DNA from: Solea solea
Lineage: Eukaryota; Chordata; Actinopteri; Pleuronectiformes; Soleidae
Assembly: GCF_958295425.1 (NCBI RefSeq)
Contig: NC_081140.1
Coordinates: 12,671,433-12,735,432 of the forward strand
Length of the DNA stretch: 64,000 nucleotides
Direction of reading: 5' to 3'
Positions 25,101 to 37,100 of this stretch are shown one piece after another. The stretch's first letter is position 1; each line of letters opens with the position of its first letter. The notes beneath the pieces were generated by a model. That model did no database searches, was not told the origin of the DNA, and saw nothing but the letters and a program-made list of their open reading frames with translations. A program made the position numbers and the translations under genes.

Positions 25101-28100
25101 GGCCATTTCAGTTTAAGGTAAGGTGAAACCACATAACAGAAAACCAAATTCTCTTGAGTTGGATTTAGTAAAAAAAAAAGAGACATGTTATGATTTACCG
25201 GTTCTACAAGCAGTAGGAACCCAAATTCTAAGAAACCCTTAGATGCTGAAAGCAGTTATTTTTATAAAAAGTTATTTTATAATCACTGTGGACTGAATGA
25301 CTGAAGCATACTGTAATTTCCACACTGTACTGAATGTCATACTTCATACGCTCACCTTGAAACCTGAAACTGGTATCCATATGACAGTGAGCAGCGTGCA
25401 GTGCAGTGGAGACAGCAGGGGTGCCTACTGTAGCTTTAAAGGCATGTTTCTATCTTTCTCTGTTGAGTTGGGTAAACAGTCAGGGTGTGTTCTGACATGA
25501 TGTCCACATGGGTTTATAAAAAGAATGAGCCAGGGCAGCCACACGGCACACAGGGCTTACATTTAATGACATGTTTGGATTCATAATAGCAGCTGACTCT
25601 TTAATTTAGTGTTTAGCGGGGATCACCATGTTCAGTTGCGCTCTCAATAGCATGAATGATGAATACCAACAAGTAAATAACAAGTTAGGGCTAAACTTTG
25701 CATTTACTATAACCTTTATCTCAAGGCTCCGAAATGTCAGCAATGCCGGCCGACTGTTCCCTCGATTGCAAAACAGTGTGTGAGCAGCAGTTTTGGAGCC
25801 AGAAGAGGTTTTTCATTTGAAAGCTGGTGTAGGTTTAGATTGTCATCTTTGGACCAATAGGAACCATAATTAGTGCTTGGAGAAAACATCTGGAGCAGCA
25901 GCTCCTCAGCTGTGAGCCACAGAGTGACACCATACAGTTACATAATGAAGGCTTTTTAAATTAGACTGCGAGCCTCCCCGTTTCCTCTGTACTTGTTTAC
26001 ATGGCACCCTCCTATGTTTGTGTCTGTGTTTGAGTGAGTGTGTTTGTGCTGCAACCTGGAAGTTTTCCCACAGTGTCATAAACTCTCGATAACACCAACG
26101 CTATCAGTTACACTGAACAGTTTACAGAGGGAGATTTGTATGCTTCATATCTGAAGAATGCTTACTTTTCACTTTGGCAGACTGAGTCTTGAGATGCCCT
26201 TGAAGATGTTTGCTGGCCCTCATGTTTGAGTAATAATCTTCTTTCTGCTGCACCTTATCAGGGGTCATCGCAGCAGATTTTTGCCTCCAATATCTTTCCT
26301 ATCTGTATGGATGATTTGGCATAGAATTTATACTCGATGCTCCCTCCTAATGCATGGAACCAGCACCAAGAGTACAACTATTCACCCTCATGTTGCCTCA
26401 CTTTAATAACAATAGAGCTGCAAGTAACGGTTAATTGATTAATCTGTAAAAACATTTTGAGTAATTATTAGGTCCATTAAATGTTGAAAAATGTTGGCCA
26501 GTGTTTTTTCAAACCTCAAGAATTATTCACGTTTAATGACTTCTTTGTTTATATGAAGCAAAGAAACCAGAAAAAGAGCTTAAAAATCAGAGAACGCTAT
26601 ATTTGTTTTAATGAATTGATTATGAACAATAGTAATCGACAATAACTGGTTTAGCGCTGCAACTCTAGATAAATAATAATCAGAATCCTTTGTACATAAA
26701 CAACATAAAGGAGTTCTAACAGAGTGTTTTTATGCCTGAGCTGTTTGCAGCGCAAACACTGGGAGAAATCCACTTGCATCCAATCCAGTGTGGTGGATTT
26801 TCTCTTTAAAACTTTAATGATTTACAGTCCAGTGTTATCCATGTCAAGTTAATTTCACTCGCTCAACTTTAACCACAGATGCGATGGGGCAATCGTGATT
26901 GACGTCGTCAAATAAGTGATTATGTTCGCAATAAACAGGGATCCACGTCATCTAGGGTTCTACGCATGTGTACTGGATCTCAAATTCCATGTTAGTTGTG
27001 ATGGTTTCTTGCTAGGAATTGTATGTTGGTTTCTTTGAGCGCTGAGTTGTACACGTGTGGGTACCAGTGGACTGCAAAACGAGTGCCTGTGATTACTGAC
27101 TTCTTCCCTGTTTCTTTTGAGCGAAAGAAGAGCACGCCACCAGCTGGACCATAGTCAGTGTTGTGCTGCATGGAGCATGCACCATTGGCATTGACTCCAA
27201 CTAGAGGTGTGCTTACGTTTGTACCCTTCAGTGTTGAGTTTTGTTGCATAAAAAACAATCTTAGAGTGTTGCATTTCGGTCATCCAGAGGACTGCAGACA
27301 TCACAGTTTTGGTTTCCATTTCAGAATTGTAATACAGAATTGAGACAAATAGTTGAATCCCTACACCCAAATCCTGCTTAATCATTGCTGGTTATGAATC
27401 ACTGGTGTGTAGTATGGTTGGGCCTGCACTAATGGACAGCCCTTATCGCTCTGCACTCTGTTCCAGTGTTGTTCGATGCCTAGGCAGCTGCGGAATTCAG
27501 AGGAGGAGCGTAGCCGTGGACCTCAGACACAGCGGGACTCGGCATTGCAGATGTGGACGAGCCTTTTTTTAGTCCCCCGTCCCTCTGCCTCTCTCTCTCT
27601 CTGTCTCTCCTTTGTCTTTTGTCTTTATCTTTGCCTCTTTGTTCTTTACTCGACTTCTTTTTCATCCTGCAATTTAAAATGCACTGAAGTAATGGAGGGA
27701 TATACAGTACAAGCAGTGCACACGAACAGACAAGCATGTAAACATGAAAACTCAGCCATTAAAAGCACTGAAACAGCAGAAACAGCAGGCGGTGGTTTGT
27801 GGCCTCATTGCACTGACTGGCTGTAAAGTAGAACAATAGGGCTGGACATGAGTGACGGGTCAGTAAGGGGAACTGAGTGCACCGACAATGGCTTTGATTT
27901 ACAGATTGCTTTTGGAGTTGTCGTCCGTCTTTTACAGCACAGTAAAGCGGAAAGACTGAGCTTGGGCCTTTGTGGTTGTTTGTTTCTCATACAGCGGAGG
28001 TCAGAAGTCAGCCTGAGACCTGCATCATTGATGTCTGCCCCAACACGAGTGGTCTTATCTAGAGTACTGAATGCAGTACTCTCCTCAGTGATGTAACAAA

Positions 28101-31100
28101 CATTAGAACTGGTTTTGCTGCTGTGGCAGATCAATGTGTTTTTACTCAAGCTAATATGATATGAGAAGTATGTTCAAAATTTAAAACGGGAAACAGATGT
28201 TTACAGATGATCCACAGTATAAAAGCTAGTTACCGGTTGTAATGTGTGGGTGTAAGATGTGCACTGACTGCAGTTGATCAACAGTAAAAATGTAATTATT
28301 GACCGGCCCTTGTGCTGACCGTGCTATATCACAAGGATAGTTAATTATTGCAAAGTTAAAAGCTTATTGATTCCTTAAACAAGTTCAAATTCACAATTTT
28401 CTGGCACCGTTAAATTATGCTCAAATAAACATGAAATGAAAAGGTCGTTTTCAGTCATAGTCATGCAGGCACTGAACAGTTCATATACAGTTACGGGCAA
28501 GTTGTTGTGAACACCACTCACACAATACAGACATTCTCCTTTGAACTATTTGCTTGATCAGATTTTCAAACATTAAGTCATTGACGTCAGAGGACTTTGG
28601 CCTCTGTTTACTTAACACTGACCATATTTTGGGTTCACAGCTTAATGGAAGCAATATAAAGGTCATTATGTGAGTCGCTGTTATAATGGTAACTGCACTC
28701 CTGAAGTGACAGCTAACAGAAAAACACTACTGAATATTGCGGTGAGTGATAAATAAACAAATAATTGAGTGTGCAGTGAAAATAAATAAATGAAATGCAT
28801 CATTTCCAATTCAAAGATGATTTCATTGAAAACAAATGTGACATCCTACTACGCCCCTGGAAAACATTTCTGCTATTCAAAACAACAACATCCATCACTA
28901 CCTGGTTTGTTGAAACGAATAAATGTAGTGAAATGAAATGTTTTGTTTCTGTGCTCACTAAGTAGTTGAGGTATGAGGTTGTGTGTCAGGCAGTGTGAGA
29001 GGAGGGATTTAAGCAGAGTAAAGTGTGTCAGGCCGCAGAGAAAAATAAAACTAAAGTATTATTTGTGGCCACACCGATCTACTTTTGTTGCAGTTCAAGC
29101 AGTCTTTAAAATGTCATCTGCTATATGTATATTGCACATGCTGATGATGCAAGGATGATACATTTTCATTGATACAACTATTTTTCAATATAGTTAATAT
29201 CAGTATAGATATAACTAACACTAACACAATCTGCATTTAAATGCATGAAATGAATGTAAAGGTACACAAAGGTTTTTGTGTTGGAGTTGAGTGTTAAATG
29301 TCCAGGTTATTTTCAACTTTATCTACACTTCATTACCCTAATTACCAACCATGTACACTGGTTGCCCTTCCTTATCGCTCATCTTAATGGTACAGAGAAT
29401 ATTCCATAGATGGAAAATGAGGTCACAAATAAACTCTTGTTGTTTTCAGCAGTTTATGTTGTTTATGAATAACTTAGGACAAGAAGTGAGACTCAGAAAT
29501 ACGGTCCTTTAATTAAGGAGGGTTGGCGGTGGTGAAAAAGTGGGAGTGTTTTTTAGTGGTTGAGTGAAAATTCAGGCCCTGACAGAGTGGGACTGTTGTG
29601 TGTGAGAAATGCTCTGTGGCGCTGCTCTCAGCGAAGGGCCCACGCCGTACCAGGAAGTGAAGAGACTTGTTGGAAAAAAGCCGGCATTGTCTGGAGACAG
29701 ACTGTTTATGCTGAACAGCCTGAAGGTATATAACGTGCAGCCGATGGTGTAATGAGTAGCATATTGATTTTTGTGGCTGCCTGGCCCGGCCTCGCATGGT
29801 CAGATGATGTGCAATGATGGTATAAATCAGTCTATTTATATAAGTTGTGACTTATACCATCATTACACATCATCTGACCATGTGAGGCCAGCATATCAGG
29901 CCAACATTTTCCAGCATTTGCTGTTTTTAACCATAATTATTCCACTTCTATCAGTCTATTTATATAAGTTGTGACAGAAGTGGAATAATTATGGTTAAAA
30001 ACAGCAAATACTGGAAAATGTTGGCATGATATGTCTTTGTTCACTCACAGTTCAATATATTAGGTACATCTTTCCATCTGCTTATTAAATATCTGCCAAT
30101 CAAATGGCAGCGACCCAAGGCATTTAGGCATGAAGACATGCTGAAGTTCAAACCGAGCATCAGAATGGAGAGGAAAGGTGTTTTAAGTGACTTAAACTGG
30201 ACATGGTTGTTGGTGCCTGGCGGGCTGGTCTGAGCATTTCAGAAACTGCTGATGAACTGGGATTTTCACTCTCAACTATCTCTAGGGTTTACTGAGGACA
30301 GTTTGATAAAGAGAAACTATGCAGAGTAGCAGTTCTCTGGTTTAAAATGCCTTTGTCGATGCCAAAGGCCAGAGGAGAATGGCCAGACTGGGTCAAAACA
30401 GACAACAATTATTCAAATAACCACTTAAAATAGTTAGACCATCTTTAAACACGCTTCAAACCTTGAGGCAGATGGTCTACGGCTGCAGAAAAAGACACAG
30501 TAGCTCTCACTACTGTCATTTTGTCTCCTTTGTGTCTAATACTGTGGCTGGAAAGTGCAGCGCGTGGCTTTGCCATTGTACTGGAATCTTGCAGGTGTGC
30601 TTCATAAAGTGGTCTCCCAGTGTATGTTAATGGGGTATGAAACCTAGATGTTATAACACTGTAATAACACCTATGGTGGCCCTGTGGCCCACTTATGGTG
30701 GCCTGCTGTGACAGAGCTTGTAGCATTAAAACACTCACAATATATAACCCCTCACATTGAACCTATTGGGTGACACTCTCACAGGAACCAGATGGGGGCA
30801 CCAGATACCTAGAATAGCTCTCATGGTGGACATTGGGCTTTTATGCTCCATTCTCACTTCTGACAATAGTTTATCAATTACTGTATTGACAGGCATCATT
30901 TTTGATCAATAACTCAGTGATTTTTTTTCTCTTTTTGAAACCAAACGTTCTCTGACTCTCGTGCTTCTGTCTGTCAGACTCAGAGCCTCGACCTCACACA
31001 CACACACACACCTCCATACTGTAACACACACCTGACTGTGCACTTGCACTTCAGACTGAAATAGACAACTGTGACTGTAACTCTTGGTTAGCCTAATATC

Positions 31101-34100
31101 CATGACCCTGTCCATGCACTGAACTCCTCTGTAGTCTCTGCCCTGCTGCCCAGGCGATTCTCAGCTGTTATCGTCTTGCACTGTCTGTATTGTGTTATGT
31201 GAGTTTTGCACTATTCATCACAATTTGTAGTGTGTTTTGCACGTTCATCTACATGCCCTGTATGTAGCAGAATGACTTAAATTGACTTTTATGTCACACT
31301 AACCTGAATATTAGAGCAGCAACAACTTATGTTCTATTTATTATGTAGATAGTTTGCATGTTCTCTCTGTGTATGGGTTTTTCCTTGGTTCTCCAGTTTC
31401 CTCCCACAGTCCAAAAACATGCAATATGGGGATTAGGTGAATTGGACTCTAAATTGATTGTAGGTGTGAGAGTGGATGGTTGTTTGTCTCTATGTGGAAC
31501 TGTCCACTAAATCACCTATCACCTTATGTCAGCTGAGATTGGCACAGCTCCCCCATGACCCTCATGTGGAGGATAAAGTGGTAGAAAATGGATGGATGGA
31601 TGGAGATTTATTTTTATCATCAGTGAATCTGTTATTAATTGCAGCACTACTGAATACCTCTGGGTTTTAGACTGTTGGCTGAAGAAGACATCACCCCTGG
31701 CCCTGGAGCCACAATGGGTTGTAAGGGAGCTCAGCCCTCTCAGTTGGGTATTTCCAGGTTGAAGCTTAGTGCACATATAATTGGCCAAGATAATGGAGAC
31801 AAAAGAAGAGATGTGAGTCTCACACAGCTGTTGCTATGTGCCTCCTCCTGTTGCTTTTGATCATCAATAAAACAATATTTAACTTTGAAACAATGTCATT
31901 TAGCCTTTCTGGCGTTATGGTTTAGTCAGTCTGTTGTTAACTAGGCAAAATAAAAAGACAGATCAATCAATATTAAAAATAATAATCAGTTCAGTTTATC
32001 ATCAACTAGGACATCTAAGAAATGAGTTTGAGACTTGAGAAATACCTCCTGTCCTTCCCTGCAAATAGTATTAAATTTGGCATCATCAGTAAAGATCAAT
32101 TCACAAAATGGTGAAAGTCATCAAGGTTAACAAGAAATAATAAAGGTACCAAAATAGATTCTTGTGGTACACCGTATGTAACAGGAACTGTGTTTGACGC
32201 ACAACCATCTAGTAACAACAAACTGCTCTCTTTCCGTACCACTACTCGTAACGAAAAATGGAATGGTTGGGGCCAGTTATTTTACTACTATTCCTTATAG
32301 GTACTTTTCCTTATACAAACACAAACAATGCGGCTATAGTTGCGTGATGTGTTTGCACAGTGCAAACTCTAGAAAAATATTACAATTTGATTACCATACA
32401 AATAAGAATATTACCATATTATTACGCCCGCATTACATACATTTATACCAGACTATTACCAAAATTGTTAGCACCCTAACCCTAGCGAAAACGAGCACCG
32501 GTGACACCAACCGTCCCCACCCGCTCATCTACCATGACCCCTGGAGGTCCCCGCACCCCAGCTTTGGAACCACCGTGGGTTTCAGCCGTCCCACTCCGCG
32601 GGCTCCATGCTACTATTGTCTACCAAGAGAGCGGGTTATTTGCAAAATAAAGGTTTCCTCCTGCTGTCCTGGTGTCAGCCTCTGTGTGTGCTGCTGCATA
32701 CATACACATGCAGGTTAGACTGTGCAGCAGCAGCAGCAGCAGCAGATTTGAACAACGTTTCTCCAGCCTCTGTTTTCCCTCTCACTGCCTCGGTTCCTCG
32801 GCGGTCTGATGCTGGGAGTCCTCGCTGGTCGGGGAGCTCGTTGGGCCCGCAGAGAAAGGAGAAGGGACGCGGAAGGAAGAAAGTAGGGGAGGAAGGAAGG
32901 ACGGAGGCAGCATTTTAATACCAAATCGGGACACATGTTGAGCTAACAGCCCGCTCCAACTCCCCCCTCTTCTCCTCCCAAATGCATTTGGTGCCTCAAT
33001 CGCTTTCCCGTTACTAATTACTCCGCGTCAGGATCAAGCGAGCGGATCTTCTACTCCTCCTCCGGCTCCGAGGGTCCACGCTCAGCGTGTCGGCGCGGAC
33101 CATCATGGATCTCAGTAAAATTGTAAGTGAGACACAGTAGATTTTGTTTATTTATTTCAGGAATACAATCTGCCACAGATACATCGAGGGGTCTTCATGT
33201 GTTTTTGAAGGTGGGGGTGGTGTCCAAGAAGAAGTCCTGTAGCGCGCGCGCACACACACACACACGCACACACCGGAGCTGTTTGTGTGCTTACATGCAA
33301 GTTATGTTCAATACAAGCAGGGACTTGTTGTCTGTTAAACGTGGCTCTGGGAAGTTTTTTTTGTTTTGTTGTGGTATCATGAGGCATGAAGGTCTGAACA
33401 GACTGTCTCTCCAGTTTTTATTCCTGTGGTTTTCAGTCTGAGGTTCAGGCTCCTTGAAGGGGATCTGGTGCTGGTCCCTGCTACTCTGACTGTTTTAATC
33501 CACTTTTAATTTAGTGGAGATGATCACACATTTCTCTACAGGGGTGTGTTTATTGACTATATGTATATGTTAAACTAAGGATGAGCTGATGATACCGATC
33601 AAATCACTGCATCTAAGAACCACAGTGTAGAGCAGAACTACCAATAGTGGCAATTTAGGATACTTGCGATATATAAAACCTTATTTTTTATGCTCTACTG
33701 CAAGGAGGAGAACACAAATTTGTTAAGGGTGATGTTAGCTCAGTGGTAGAGTGAGTCTTCTTTCAACGCAAAGCTTTTGGGTTCGATTCCCAGCTTCTCT
33801 AGTCCACATGCCGATGTGTCCTTGGGCAAGACACTCATCCACACGTTGCTGTGCCGACAGTGACAAAACTGTAGTGTAGAAAAGTGCTGTATAAATAGAG
33901 ACCATTTATATTTTAAATGGTTAATGATATTTTAATGCTCTGTCACATTTCAAATTGATTACACATTGAATGTTGAACTGAAGCTGACTTAAAAAAATAT
34001 ATCAAAATCAAATTGCAATTGCATGTTCTCTCCGTGTGTGTGTGTGTGTTTTTTCCGGGTTCTCCGGTTTCCTCCCACAGTTCAAAAACATGCAAATTTG

Positions 34101-37100
34101 GGGATTAGGAAAATTGGTCACGCTATATTAACCATAGGAGTGTGATACAGTGTAGTTCAACGTAGAAGAGTGTGACACTGTAAACACTGAGCTTGAATTA
34201 CGTTTAAAAAAGGCCTTGAATCATGTCGTAATGCACTGTATACTTACAAATGAATTTTATTTTATATAAGTATCAGTAAATACCTGGTGATATCACTATG
34301 AGACAGTGTAAAAGTGTAATATCGAGCGATCGCTATAATAAACCAGCTGCAGCCAAGTCCATCTTTTGTTGAAGACTGGGTATTAATGAGGTTTTGCAGA
34401 TTTAATTGAGTCTATTTTGGGGTCCAGGACATGATGATGTCTGAGATGTTTTCCTCTGTCGGCCACAGCGTTCTGCGTTTCACATGGCTCAGTCTGCAGC
34501 TGCAGATTAGTGGAAAAAAAGTTCAGCAGCCTCAATGTGCCATGAATGTCAATTACAGATTGCATTGATGTCAGAGGCCAACCAACCTGAAGGCACACAG
34601 TGTGTTGCTTTTGCGCATATTAAAGAGACACTGGGTGTAAATTTTAACGTCATAAGGTGGCGCATAGTGTCTTGTCATAAGCAGTGTGTTGTTAAACATC
34701 CAAAGGCCAAACATTAGATTCTGCTTTATTCTCACATTGTGTTTAATGACGTGGCTAGTGTAAGTGTCCAAAGTGTCCTGGAGCAGGTGCACATAAACCA
34801 AGACCAGCCTTTCACTGCCAACATGGTTGGATGGTTGTACTTTTAGCCCTTTTGTAGGTGTGGGGGAGGGTGGGTGTCATGAAAAGCACACCCAGATTCC
34901 CTTTTTTCCCCCAAAGATTCCCCCAGCCAAGGGACAGTCTGAGGAAATAAAAGACAGGTCACAGAAGCACCAGATTTCAGTCTCTAGTTTGAAAAATAGA
35001 GCTGCCCACACAAAGTCAGTCGGGGCATGCAAGCGCAGACATGGTGTAGGTGTGGTGATGGAAATTGTCCACCGGATGATCTTTAAAGATGATCTCGCAA
35101 TATTACTGTAATGCCGCCGAAAAAAGGAGTTTTCAAGGCTGCCCTCCATGGTAAAGTGCTCCTCCTCCTCTTCCTCCTCCTCCGCTGTTTGGGTTTTTTG
35201 GCATGTAGTGAGACTCGGTGGTATGAAAACAAAGTCCAGATAGATGCAAGTCGCCCAGCAAGGAACTTTACTTTCCCACACTGCAGAAAAGTTTGCAATC
35301 CACAGAAGAACTCAATGGACCTGAGAGGACTGGGAAACTTGATCAGACATGCATGATGTTAAAGTGTTTACTGATACCAGACGATAATTCTCGGTGACAT
35401 TCTGACCAATAGAGATTGTGTTGCAGTTGCTTTGTTGTGTGTTGAATTTTCCACAAGTAGATGTTTACACTATCAGGGTCTAGGAACAGACTAGGTGCTT
35501 GGGTGGTTCTCAGAATTTCCCACAGTCACATGAAGTGAACACTTGAGCTTATATCAGAAGTTAGTGACGGTACAGTGCTTCCCTCACTCAAGACAAACAA
35601 GACAAACGTCCAATGGTTCTTTGAGCGATTATTTGGTGTTGTAAATAAATATATTTGTAAGTTTTGGACATTTTAAGATATATTTGGAAAAATATAAATG
35701 GAATATATGGACTTAAGAATTCCCATTATATTTCATCTACACGACTGACTGAATAACAGTTTGAACAAAAATGCACCATTAAGGGTAAAATCAATAAATA
35801 TGGCCATTATTTGGTATTATGCACAAATTGTTCTGTTTTTAAAAGTGCAAAGGTAATTTCTCACAGTGGTGAGGTGTGCAGCTGGAGTGGTGGGTTCAAG
35901 GTGAAGGTGGGATTACATCAGGGATCAGCACCGAGCCCCTTCCTGTTTGCAGTGGTGATGAACAGGTTGACAGATGAGGTCAGGCAGGAGTGTCCATGGC
36001 CTATGTTGTTTGCAGAGGATAATGTAATCTGTCATAAAAGGAGGGGACAGGTGGAAGAGCCTAGAGAGGTGAAGGTCTGCACCGGAGAGAAGAGGAATGA
36101 AGGTTAGTTGGAGTAAGACAGAATACCTGTGTGTGAATGACAATGAGACAGGTGGTATGGTTAAGATGATGATGGTGGCACTGTCTAAAAGACAGGAGGT
36201 GGAGCTAGAGGGGGCATAGCTGAAGATACAAGGCTTTTCTTTGGGACTGACCAGGATGGACAGGATTAGAAATGATCATATTTGAGGGACAGCTCAGGTT
36301 AAACAGTGTGGAGATAAATTAAATCACGTGCAAATGAGGTGAGAGTGAATATACTGGACAAAGGGTGTTTTAAGATGGAGCTGCCAGACAGAAGGAACAG
36401 AGGAAGACCACAGGGAAGGTTCATGGATGTTGTATAACAGAAGAGCACACAAGTGATAGGGAAAGATGGGGACAGGCGATCCGCTGTGGCGACCCCTAAA
36501 GGGAGAAGCTGAGAGAAAAAGTCTGTTTGGAGCTGTGTGGAGTTTGTCTTCAGTGTTGTATAGCAATAATTAAGTGGGCTGAAGAGCAGCGCTGAGCTGT
36601 TTGACATCATCAGTCCTACAGGAAACCGAGGCTACTTCACACAAAGCCACAGAAAGCTTACATGTTCGTAGAGGCTCATAAACCTGCCACCGAAGTGTGT
36701 GTTTGTGTGTGACTTTAACCAGCTGCTGCTACCAGGAACAGGAGCTCAGTGCTTTGAGATCACACACTCCAAATGTCCAGGACCTCAATGTTTTCATGCT
36801 TTTTAATGGGCTCTTAAGAGACATCACCGTCCCACGGGGGCTTCTGTGCTCTTTTATTTATGGGATGGAGGCAGCTCAGTTTATTCGGAGGAAAACATGC
36901 TCCCAGTTACACTCTGAGAGACTTGAATATGACTGAGAAATCAGTTCAGCCCGTCAGCTTTCATGCTTCGAGTGGTGCATGCTGAGGTAATCCAGCTTCA
37001 GCATCACTTGTAAAAAAAAAAAAATATCAATTGCAATGTTTCTGTTTAATGAGTTGACAGTGGGGCCACACGGTGGTGTAGTGGTTAGCACTCTCGCCTT

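Larger units (their letters stand above)
22296..33104 (+). other. hip1: hip1 intron 1, first part
   Basis: A long non-coding stretch with no exon showing conserved sequence. It holds scattered repeats, listed separately: a dispersed repeat at about 22916-23052, another at about 23058-23360, an ATTAATC-type element at 26413-26666, the double hairpin at 29788-30033, a Tc1-like remnant, a SINE fragment and an antisense LINE fragment. The open frames near 27-28 kb show no recognisable domain. Confidence 0.6.

Noticed and set aside
26992..27385. Minus-strand open frames near 27 kb as a nested gene
   Set aside because: No recognisable domain, no splice signals and ordinary intronic composition.
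33728..33800. Possible tRNA gene with perfect A and B boxes
   Set aside because: The acceptor ends do not pair and a SINE body follows, so it is a SINE head.
35811..36107. Open frame resembling a reverse transcriptase as a possible gene
   Set aside because: The catalytic box is altered and the frame breaks soon after; it is a dead LINE fragment.
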